A DNA stretch of 64,000 nt from Pantoea sp. A4. Lineage in GTDB: Bacteria > Pseudomonadota > Gammaproteobacteria > Enterobacterales > Enterobacteriaceae. The notes under the pieces were generated by a model. It was given only the letters and a program-made list of their open reading frames with translations. It did not search any database and was not told the DNA's origin. Of the stretch, positions 47,473 to 54,787 are shown piece after piece (within the stretch, counting starts at the first letter, position 1; every line of letters starts with the position of its first letter). The stretch lies in the NCBI RefSeq assembly GCF_000295955.2, contig NZ_ALXE01000019.1:1-64000 (forward strand), written 5' to 3'. A program made the translations under genes and the position numbers.

Positions 47473-47630
47473 GTGTCTCAACGAACGTTTCATGAGCCAC
47501 GTTCTCTTTTGAGCGTCTATCTCGTCAGCAAGGGATCGCTACGCAGAAGTTACTGGAGCACAAACGGTCATCTCAAACCGACCAATACAAGGATGATCGT
47601 GATTTGGACTGGGTTAAGGTCACCGCCTGA
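47473..47630 (+). pseudogene. Lambda-type tyrosine integrase, frameshifted C-terminal relic
   Basis: Frame 1 (from 47473) gives RTFHEPRSLLSVYL, matching the integrase H-x-x-R motif region. After a frameshift near 47525-47529 another frame reads QGIATQKLLEHKRSSQTDQY, then KDDRDLDWVKVTA and a TGA at 47628-47630. This includes the second-to-last motif (LLEHK) and the catalytic Tyr region of lambda-like integrases. Only the last ~50 residues remain. It marks a former prophage or integrative element in this patch. Confidence 0.85.
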
Positions 47631-47722
47631 GTTTAGGGGAAATAAATTTCCCCTTTAGAAACAGAGAGTAAAATTCACACGCCATGATGAAAAAACATGG
47701 GGTTGAAAGACAGTGACCGGCG

Positions 47723-48307
47723 TTATTGCAGGTTCAACTCATCCTGCCGGACGATGGATTTAGACACCAGCCCATAGTCGATGGCCTCTTTGGCTGGCAT
47801 CCAGAAATCCCGGTCGATGTCATTTCGCACGCGTTCCAGCGGTTGGCCGGTCTCTTTGGCGATAAGTTCAGCGATGCGTTCCCTGATCCGAATGATTTCC
47901 CGCGCCTGAATTTCAATATCTGAAGCTTTGCCACCCACGCCACCGCTGGGCTGGTGAATCAGAAAACGGGTATTGGTCAGACAGAAACGACGCTCTTTCG
48001 GCACGGATAAAAACACATTGACCGCTGCACTACCGACCCAGCCACTGCCAATCATGTTCACCGGCGCTTTAATGAAGCGGATAACGTCATGAATCACATC
48101 GCCGGATTCCACATGGCCACCGGGAGAGCAAACCAGCAGGTTGATAGGATCAGTTGACTCTTCTGCCAGCGCCACCAACTGCTTCACAATGCTGTAGGCC
48201 AGCGTGTCGTTGATCTCGCCAAATAGCAGTACCGTACGCGATTTGAATGCCTTCTCTTCCAGAAAAGCCTCGTTCTGAGGCACTTTGACTTCCGTTTTCT
48301 CTGCCAT
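47723..48307 (-). CDS. ClpP-like serine protease
   Basis: A 194-aa ClpP-family protein with a complete apparent triad: Ser93 (VGSAAV), His118 (LIHQP) and Asp167 (RDFWM). The handle region SGGVGGKASDIEIQAREI closely follows housekeeping ClpP. It differs in the N-terminal axial loops and around the active Ser (GSGWVGSAAV instead of GQAASMGA), so it is a divergent paralogue. No Clp ATPase gene is nearby. It could form its own tetradecamer, mix with the chromosomal ClpP, or act without ClpA/X. It has its own minus-strand context inside the accessory patch. Confidence 0.85.
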   Translation of the reverse strand: MAEKTEVKVPQNEAFLEEKAFKSRTVLLFGEINDTLAYSIVKQLVALAEESTDPINLLVCSPGGHVESGDVIHDVIRFIKAPVNMIGSGWVGSAAVNVFLSVPKERRFCLTNTRFLIHQPSGGVGGKASDIEIQAREIIRIRERIAELIAKETGQPLERVRNDIDRDFWMPAKEAIDYGLVSKSIVRQDELNLQ

Positions 48308-48538
48308 AACCGCTCTCTCTCATGAATGATGTCAGACCAAAGCGTAGCAGCCGTTGCGCAGAAACAGGAAAAAACGGGGTGGAAAATGATGCTGTAAGCA
48401 GCTTTACCGCTATTGAAGCCATCGGTAATCCACTGCGCCCGACCTTGGTTCGTGTTCTGGCGGTTGGCAGTGAGCATATTGAGCACATCACAGTGGTGCA
48501 ACTGGCAAGAGGATTTCCCTCTCGGCCATCCGATTCAA
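48308..48538. other. Intergenic stretch between ClpP-like and Tldi1-like genes
   Basis: Several overlapping short frames exist on both strands, but none has a convincing start or recognisable product. The promoter of the ClpP-like gene should lie near its 5' end (48308 onward). Confidence 0.4.
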
Positions 48539-48889
48539 TCAATAATTGATGTCACTTTGAGATACAAGATAGGTATTAACTTCACTTATTGAACACTCCT
48601 CATCTGAAGCGACATTTTGCGTGATCACTTCAAATTTTCTTCCATCATTGGCGTGGAAAACAAATCTGAAAACATTGGTATACAGGTGGTGAGGTTTTTT
48701 CTCTGAGGCAAGCAACTTCACCTCCGTCTTAGACTCGTCTAGATCTGGAATATCAATAATTTTTGCATTTTTCAGCCAGACTTCTGCCATATTCATCGGC
48801 CACGAACGGCAGTCATTCTTTACGGGTTTCGCGTTTGAAAAGAACGGAAACAACACTAAAACAATCAACACTGAATTGAATTTAATCAT
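48539..48889 (-). CDS. tldi1: Tldi1-type periplasmic immunity protein
   Basis: A 116-aa protein with a signal peptide (MIKFNSVLIVLVLFPFFSNA). The mature part starts KPVKNDCRSWPMNMAEVWL and continues LDESKTEVKLLASEKK, a sequence style I associate with the small periplasmic proteins encoded after Tlde1 effectors. Its ATG overlaps the stop of the Tlde1 remnant (TAATG), the usual effector-immunity coupling. Tldi1 protects the cell from the peptidoglycan-acting effector Tlde1. The frame is intact although its effector is truncated. The family call is from context and remembered similarity. Confidence 0.72.
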   Translation of the reverse strand: MIKFNSVLIVLVLFPFFSNAKPVKNDCRSWPMNMAEVWLKNAKIIDIPDLDESKTEVKLLASEKKPHHLYTNVFRFVFHANDGRKFEVITQNVASDEECSISEVNTYLVSQSDINY

Positions 48890-49059
48890 TATTTAACTAC
48901 CTCAACAATCCTGTCTCCACTGTTCCATATTCTTTGTCTGATGAGTAGCGGCATAATGATACAACCATCAGAAGCTTCTCCAGGGTGGAGATTACTGTCA
49001 CCGTGGATAAGAAAGCCAGAACGACCAAACATCCGATTGTGCGCATCAGGCTGTAACCT
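48889..49059 (-). pseudogene. Truncated Tlde1 (L,D-transpeptidase-fold type VI effector), C-terminal 56 residues
   Basis: The minus strand encodes RLQPDAHNRMFGRSGFLIHG followed by HPGEASDGCIIMP and ending DRIVEVVK. This matches the C-terminal catalytic part of Tlde1/DUF2778 proteins, including the catalytic His (LIHGD) and Cys (SDGCIIM). A TGA lies directly upstream (49060-49062), and no continuation was found in other frames, so roughly the first two-thirds are missing. Intact Tlde1 cuts and modifies peptidoglycan peptides in rival cells. Confidence 0.82.
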
Positions 49060-49376
49060 TCAGATCAGTCAAAACAAATATAAACGTATCTCTATAATTC
49101 ATAGATGTCCGATGAGCTAAGGGAGTCTACTTCTGGCACGACCTTGATTTCAAGGTCTAATGTCAATGTATGAATTACTGGCAAACGGAACGCCCGATAA
49201 TTTTAACGTTATGCATAAAATGGATCTGGATAAGATGTGAAATTTTCAAAGTTAAACATTTCACACCTGAAGTTTAAGAATATTCTCATTCCATTTAATA
49301 TCTTAAATTTTTGTCAGGATAATACATATACAGCGAGCTTCTCTTCATTCGCTGAAAGTGGAGTGTATCCACAGGG
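49060..49376. other. Gene-free AT-rich stretch between effector relic and Nudix relic
   Basis: No open frame with a recognisable product on either strand. It marks the junction where the 5' part of the Tlde1 gene has been lost. No insertion-sequence ends or direct repeats were recognised. Confidence 0.4.
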
Positions 49377-49583
49377 AAGGCTTTAACAGCAGGTGCGAAT
49401 GTCATTCTGTCGCGAGATGATGGATGTATATTGCTCCAACAGCGGAAGGACGGTACATGGGGACTGCCTGGCGGATTGCTAGAACCAGGTGAATCTTTAG
49501 AGGAAACTGCCGTACGAGAAGTCAAAGAAGAAACCAATCTTAGTATTAGCGCCCTTAGTTTCCTATTAGCACGCGATCTTTGA
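49377..49583 (+). pseudogene. Nudix hydrolase fragment
   Basis: The plus strand encodes KALTAGANVILSRDDG, then LLQQRKDGTWGLPGG, LLEPGESLEETAV and REVKEETNL. This is a complete Nudix box pattern (G-x5-E-x7-REU-x-EE-x-G/T-U). The frame has a TGA upstream (about 49356) with no start, and a TGA at 49581-49583 soon after the box, so both ends of the usual ~130-150-aa domain are missing. It is a relic of a Nudix hydrolase (ADP-ribose/NUDT-like). Confidence 0.8.
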
Positions 49584-50126
49584 ATTCTGCATATTGAGGA
49601 ACGTTAGTCTGGATCGGCTCGCTAAGGCAGTCTAGTTAGATAGAGTGGCTAATAAACCCGCGACTGACGTCGAGGAACGGGCAAAGTCAGACACATTGAG
49701 GGGGCATCAGCAAAAGCTCGGGCTGTTGCTCACTCTTCTTAAGCACCTGAAAGCCACTTAAGACCGAACCAAAACCATTACGCCTATCGAGGACAACTCC
49801 ACTGATCGCCATAATCATGCCCCTCGCACCAACGCCCCCCCAGCAACAAACAAAAAAAGCCCGCGCAAGGCGGGCAACAATACTGGAAGCAATGTGAGCA
49901 ATGTCGTGCTCTTCTTCGGTAGAGCCACCGTCGAAGCGCAGATGAATAATAATCATTCCTATTATCATCTGTAAAGCCCTAATTGAGAATTTTTCTCATC
50001 TCCACACAGAGTCTGTGCTTAATCCGTGTACGCATTGTGCAAAAATCCCCCTGCCGCATCAGGATTTTTGGGCGTCTTGTCAGTTTGCGGTACACTCAAG
50101 CTATTGCCGGACTAACGTAACCTTCT
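49584..50126. other. Region upstream of sapA, no clear gene
   Basis: A minus-strand ORF at 49687-49968 starts MIIGMIIIHLRFDGGSTEEE and runs over a strong terminator, so at most its first ~45 codons are meaningful; it resembles a leader peptide or gene remnant. A perfect 8-bp hairpin (AAAAATCC / GGATTTTT, 50041-50069) and a possible sapA -10 (TACACT at 50091) follow. Confidence 0.4.
49852..49875 (-). terminator. Intrinsic terminator on the minus strand upstream of sapA
   Basis: Minus-strand stem GCCCGC / GCGGGC with a short CTTGC loop followed by seven T. It lies about 95 bases after a minus-strand ATG at 49968, so a short transcript seems to start near 49980 and end here. Confidence 0.8.
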
Positions 50127-51749
50127 ATGTCTAAACTCATTCTCTCACTGCTGCTTGGCTTAAGCGTTTTCAGTGGTTGCGCCTGGTCTGCACCCACGGG
50201 CGATATTCGCCAAAGTGGCTTTGTCTACTGTGTTAATGGCACGCTCAACACCTTTAACCCGCAGTTAGCCAGCAGCGGGCTGGTGGTGGATACCCTCGCG
50301 GCCCAGTTGTATGACCGCTTGCTGGATGTTGATCCCTACACCTATCGCCTGATGCCGGACCTGGCACAAAGCTGGGAAGTGTTAGACGGCGGAGCGACGT
50401 ATCGTTTCCATCTGCGCAACGATGTCCAGTTTCAACACACCGCCTGGTTTACTCCAGGTCGCAATATGAATGCCGACGATGTGGTATTCAGCTTCTCGCG
50501 CATGTTTGATCGTCACAACCCCTGGCATGACGTTAACGGCGGCAACTATCCCTACTTCGATAGCCTGCAATTTTCTGATTCAGTGCAGAGCATTCGCAAA
50601 CTGGATAGCCACACCGTTGAATTTCGTCTGAACAGTCCGGATGCCTCCTTCCTGTGGCACCTTGCCACCCACTATGCGCCGGTTCTCTCCGCCGAATATG
50701 CCAGCCAGCTAAGCGCCGCCGGGAAACAAGAGCAACTGGATCGCATGCCTGTCGGCACCGGCCCATTCCAGCTGAGTGAATACCGCACCGGGCAATATAT
50801 TCGCCTGGCGCGCAATCCGGCTTACTGGCGCGGCGTGCCGCGTCTGCAACAGGCGGTGATTGATTTGGGGGTTGGCGGCACAGGCAGATTATCGAAGCTC
50901 CTGACCGGCGAGTGCGATGTCCTGGCCTACCCCGCAGCAAGCCAGCTCCCGATCCTGCGTGATGACTCGCGGCTGCGCATGACGCTGCGTCCCGGAATGA
51001 ACATCGCTTACCTGGCATTTAACACACGCAAAGCGCCGCTGGATCGTCCAGAGGTACGCCATGCGCTGGCGCTGGCCATTAACAACGAACGCCTGATGGA
51101 GTCCATTTACTACGGCACAGCGGAAACCGCAGCCTCGGTGATCCCACGCGCCTCCTGGGCCTATGATAATGAAGCGAAAATTACCCCGTGGGACCCGCCT
51201 CGCTCACGCGCTGAACTGGCGGCCTTAGGGATCAAAAATCTGCACTTGCGCCTGGCGGTGCCCGTAACCTCACAGGCATGGAACCCGAGCCCGCTGAAAA
51301 TGGCGGAACTGCTGCAAGCCGATCTCGCCCAGGTGGGCGTTACCGTCAGTATTGTTCCCGTCGAGGGGCGTTTTCAGGAAGCGCGTCTGATGGCGATGAA
51401 CCATGACCTGACCCTGACGGGCTGGTCCACGGACAGCAACGACCCGGACAGTTTCTTCCGTCCGCTGCTTAGCTGTGCCGCGATTGCTTCGCAAACCAAT
51501 TACGCCCACTGGTGTAACGCGGATTTCGATGCGCTACTGCAACAGGCGCTGTTGTCCCAGCAGCTTTCATCCCGCATTGATGATTACGATCGCGCACAAC
51601 AGATGCTGGCACAGGAGCTACCGATACTCCCTCTGGCCTCCTCTTTACGCCTACAGGCCTATCGCCACGACATTCACGGCCTGGTACTCAGCCCGTTTGG
51701 TAACAGCTCCTTTGCCGGGGTTTATCGCGATGCGCGGGAGGAACCATGA
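50127..51749 (+). CDS. sapA: Peptide-binding protein SapA
   Basis: A 540-aa SBP family 5 protein with a signal peptide (ending AWSAPTG). It has the typical start [16 protein letters not shown] and several family motifs, such as [13 protein letters not shown]. Length is close to E. coli SapA. The sap system is linked to antimicrobial-peptide resistance in Salmonella; in E. coli SapBCDF has been reported to export putrescine. sapA overlaps sapB by 4 nt. Confidence 0.94.
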   Translation: MSKLILSLLLGLSVFSGCAWSAPTGDIRQSGFVYCVNGTLNTFNPQLASSGLVVDTLAAQLYDRLLDVDPYTYRLMPDLAQSWEVLDGGATYRFHLRNDVQFQHTAWFTPGRNMNADDVVFSFSRMFDRHNPWHDVNGGNYPYFDSLQFSDSVQSIRKLDSHTVEFRLNSPDASFLWHLATHYAPVLSAEYASQLSAAGKQEQLDRMPVGTGPFQLSEYRTGQYIRLARNPAYWRGVPRLQQAVIDLGVGGTGRLSKLLTGECDVLAYPAASQLPILRDDSRLRMTLRPGMNIAYLAFNTRKAPLDRPEVRHALALAINNERLMESIYYGTAETAASVIPRASWAYDNEAKITPWDPPRSRAELAALGIKNLHLRLAVPVTSQAWNPSPLKMAELLQADLAQVGVTVSIVPVEGRFQEARLMAMNHDLTLTGWSTDSNDPDSFFRPLLSCAAIASQTNYAHWCNADFDALLQQALLSQQLSSRIDDYDRAQQMLAQELPILPLASSLRLQAYRHDIHGLVLSPFGNSSFAGVYRDAREEP

Positions 51750-52711
51750 TTATCTATATCTTACGTCGCTTTGTGCTGCTGACGATTACCCTGTTCTTGC
51801 TCTCCCTGGTGAGCTTCAGCCTGAGCTACTTCACGCCGGATGCGCCATTACAGGGCGCTTCGCTGTTTGATGCCTGGTGGTTCTGGTTTAAAGGCCTGTT
51901 ACAACTCGATTTCGGTGTCTCCAGTACCAACGGTCAGCCCATCACCGATCAACTGCTGGAAGTCTTCCCGGCCACTCTGGAGCTGTGTATCCTGGCTTTT
52001 GCGTTAGCGCTGTTAGCGGGTATTCCGTTGGGGATCTGTGCGGGTGTGATGCGCAAAAAGTGGCAGGATAAAACCATCAGCGCCCTGGCGCTTATCGGCT
52101 TCTCCATGCCGGTATTCTGGCTGGCGCTGTTGTTTACCCTGCTGTTCTCCCTCGACCTGGGCTGGCTACCGGTGTCCGGGCGCTTCGATCTGCTCTACCC
52201 GGTACAGCATGTCACGGGGTTTGCCCTGATTGACGCGTGGCTGAGCCACTCTCCGTGGCGTCATCAGATGATCGTCAGCGTGCTGACTCACATGGTTCTG
52301 CCGGTCACCGTGCTGGCCGTTGCACCGACCACCGAAGTGATCCGCCTGCTGCGCGGCAGCACCAGTGAAGTGATGGAGAAAAGCTACGTCAAAGCCGCCG
52401 CCACGCGCGGCCTGTCGCGCTTTACGGTAATCCGTCGCCATGTGCTGCACAATGCGTTACCCCCGGTAATTCCGCGCCTTGGGTTGCAATTCTCCACCAT
52501 GCTGACGCTCGCGATGATCACCGAGGTAGTATTTAACTGGCCGGGTGTCGGTCGTTGGTTAATTAACGCCATTCGCCAGCAGGACTATGCCGCCATTTCG
52601 GCGGGCGTGATGCTGATCGGCACCCTGGTGATTGTGGTCAACGTGCTAACCGATATTCTCGGCGCAGCCCTTAACCCGTTAAAACACAAAGAGTGGTACG
52701 CGCTGCGCTAA
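51746..52711 (+). CDS. sapB: Sap transporter permease SapB
   Basis: A 321-aa DppB-type permease, the same length as in E. coli. It starts [19 protein letters not shown], has six predicted helices, and carries the EAA loop segment [20 protein letters not shown]. In E. coli sapC follows directly. Here a strong terminator and the treZ-treY-glgX genes intervene, so sapB and sapC are 6.9 kb apart. Confidence 0.95.
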   Translation: MIIYILRRFVLLTITLFLLSLVSFSLSYFTPDAPLQGASLFDAWWFWFKGLLQLDFGVSSTNGQPITDQLLEVFPATLELCILAFALALLAGIPLGICAGVMRKKWQDKTISALALIGFSMPVFWLALLFTLLFSLDLGWLPVSGRFDLLYPVQHVTGFALIDAWLSHSPWRHQMIVSVLTHMVLPVTVLAVAPTTEVIRLLRGSTSEVMEKSYVKAAATRGLSRFTVIRRHVLHNALPPVIPRLGLQFSTMLTLAMITEVVFNWPGVGRWLINAIRQQDYAAISAGVMLIGTLVIVVNVLTDILGAALNPLKHKEWYALR

Positions 52712-52717
52712 GCGCTC

Positions 52718-52755
52718 GGGCGCACCGATAACGCTTGTCGGTGTGCCCCTCTTTT
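52718..52755 (+). terminator. Strong intrinsic terminator after sapB
   Basis: An 11-bp stem with one G-U pair (GGGCGCACCGA / TCGGTGTGCCC), a 9-nt loop and a following CTCTTTT. It starts 6 bases after the sapB stop, so the sapAB transcript should end before treZ. Confidence 0.85.
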
Positions 52756-53002
52756 CCCCGCCAAAATCTCCTCCCGCCCACCGGAAGCACAAATCCAGGC
52801 TATTCTTCGTCAAGAGTCGCGCACATTTACGGCTATTTTCTTGTGCCTCAGCACCCTGAACTGCCTTTGATCACACTGAATAAATCATTGCACTTAACTT
52901 CAGTCCACGGCTGTTTGCCTGGCTGCAAAACAGAACAGGGATAAGCACAACGCGCATGACGCTATCCCTGCGTATCCACTTTGCATTGAAAGAGGTTATC
53001 GG

Positions 53003-54787
53003 ATGGGGATGAGATCGCAACCCGGTTGGGGCGCTGAATATCAGCCTGATGGCGCAGTGCGTTTTCGCCTGTGGGCACCGGGACAGCAGCACGTCGCCTT
53101 ACGCATTCAGGGTGAGGATCGGGCGATGGACGCAGAGCCAGAGGGCTGGTTTTCCCTCCAGTTACCGGGAATAGCCCACGGCGCTGAATACCAGTACGTG
53201 TTAGATGACGGCACCGCAGTGGCAGACCCCGCTTCACGGGCGCAGCGGGATGATGTGGAAGGTCCGTCGCTGGTTATCGATCACCGCAACTGGCAGTGGC
53301 AGGATCAGCAGTGGCAAGGCCGTCCGTGGGAAGAGACTGTGACCTACGAACTGCATGTCGGGACTTTTACCCCGGCAGGCACTTTTGCCGCCGCCAGAGA
53401 AAAACTGCCTGAACTGGCCGCGCTGGGTATTACCGTGATCGAACTTCTCCCGCTGTCCCACTTCGGTGGATCGCGCGGTTGGGGCTATGACGGTGTGCTG
53501 CTGTACGCTCCCCACGCCGCCTACGGCAGCGTCGAGGAGGTAAAAGCGTTTGTGGATGCCGCACATCAGCTTGGCCTGAGCGTGGTACTGGACATCGTCC
53601 TCAACCACTTTGGCCCGCAGGGCAATTATTTGCCGCTGCTGGCACCCGACTTTTTCCATGCCGATCGTATTACCCCCTGGGGCGCAGGCATTGCCTATGA
53701 GCATGCGCCCGTGCGCGACTATATGCTCCATGCGCCCCTCTACTGGTTGCAGGAGTATCACTTTGATGGGCTGCGGTTTGATGCCATCGACCAGATCAAA
53801 GATGCCTCATCGAAACATATTTTGGTCGAAATCGCCGAACACATTCGTGCCGCAATCCCGCAACGCGCCCTTCATTTGACCACTGAAGATAATCGCAATG
53901 TTATCTTCCTGCATCCACGCGCGGCGGATGGCAGCTTCCCGCTGTTTAACGGCGAATGGAACGATGATTTCCACAATGCCGCCCACGTGCTTGCCACCGG
54001 AGAAACGCACGGCTACTACCAGGATTTTGCCGAGCAGCCGGAAAAACTGCTGGCGCGCACGCTGGCAGAGGGCTTTGCCTGGCAAGGTGAGTTTTCCCCA
54101 CACAGCGGCGAACCACGCGGGGTGAAGAGCAGCGGCCAGCCGCCCACCACCTTTGTCAATTTCATCCAGAATCACGATCAGACCGGCAATCGCGCCCACG
54201 GCGAAAGGCTCCTGAGCCTCGCGGGCGTGGAGCGCACTCAGGCTCTGCTGGCAACCCTGCTGCTCTCGCCGCATATTCCGTTGCTGTTTATGGGCGAAGA
54301 GTACGGAGAAACCCGACCGTTTCTGTTCTTTACCGACTTCACCGGCGAATTAGCTCGGGCGGTACGGGAAGGACGGGCTCGCGAGTTTGCCGGGCACAGC
54401 GGGCATGAAGGTGAAGATGTTCCCGATCCCAATGCCGTCACCACCTTTACCGATTCCAGACTGGACTGGCAGCGGCGAGCCAGCGCCGAAGGAACGGCCT
54501 GGCTGGCATTAACTCAACAGCTGCTGGCACTGCGGCGACAACACATCATTCCGCATTTGGCAGGCGTGCGCGGCAACAGCGGCACTGTCCTCGCGGCCGA
54601 GGATGGATTTCTGGCGGTCAGCTGGCAGTTCGCCGGCGGTCAACTTAGCCTGGCGTTGAACCTTGGCCCCCACCCACAATCCATTGGCGAAATACGGGGT
54701 GAAACCCTGTTTGCCTTACCTGCGGAGACGGATACGCTTGCCCCCAACGGCGTGATCGTGCGCTTTGCCCCTCGGGAGGTTGCATGA
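53003..54787 (+). CDS. treZ: Malto-oligosyltrehalose trehalohydrolase TreZ
   Basis: A 594-aa GH13 enzyme with an N-terminal CBM48-like beta domain (FRLWAPGQQHVALRIQG). The catalytic barrel has nucleophile Asp in DGLRFDAID, acid/base Glu in TTEDNRN and FIQNHDQTGNRA. It releases trehalose from the maltooligosyl-trehalose made by TreY. The start has AGAGG 7 bases upstream. It overlaps treY by 4 nt, so the two enzymes of the pathway are made together. Confidence 0.95.
   Translation: MGMRSQPGWGAEYQPDGAVRFRLWAPGQQHVALRIQGEDRAMDAEPEGWFSLQLPGIAHGAEYQYVLDDGTAVADPASRAQRDDVEGPSLVIDHRNWQWQDQQWQGRPWEETVTYELHVGTFTPAGTFAAAREKLPELAALGITVIELLPLSHFGGSRGWGYDGVLLYAPHAAYGSVEEVKAFVDAAHQLGLSVVLDIVLNHFGPQGNYLPLLAPDFFHADRITPWGAGIAYEHAPVRDYMLHAPLYWLQEYHFDGLRFDAIDQIKDASSKHILVEIAEHIRAAIPQRALHLTTEDNRNVIFLHPRAADGSFPLFNGEWNDDFHNAAHVLATGETHGYYQDFAEQPEKLLARTLAEGFAWQGEFSPHSGEPRGVKSSGQPPTTFVNFIQNHDQTGNRAHGERLLSLAGVERTQALLATLLLSPHIPLLFMGEEYGETRPFLFFTDFTGELARAVREGRAREFAGHSGHEGEDVPDPNAVTTFTDSRLDWQRRASAEGTAWLALTQQLLALRRQHIIPHLAGVRGNSGTVLAAEDGFLAVSWQFAGGQLSLALNLGPHPQSIGEIRGETLFALPAETDTLAPNGVIVRFAPREVA

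Noticed and set aside
48150-48542. Minus-strand ORF overlapping the ClpP-like gene and upstream region
   Set aside because: Most of it is the alternative frame of the ClpP-like gene; the remainder has no similarity I recognise.
52756-53002. Possible gene between sapB and treZ
   Set aside because: The only frame (52735-52944) begins inside the terminator hairpin and has no domain or start signal.
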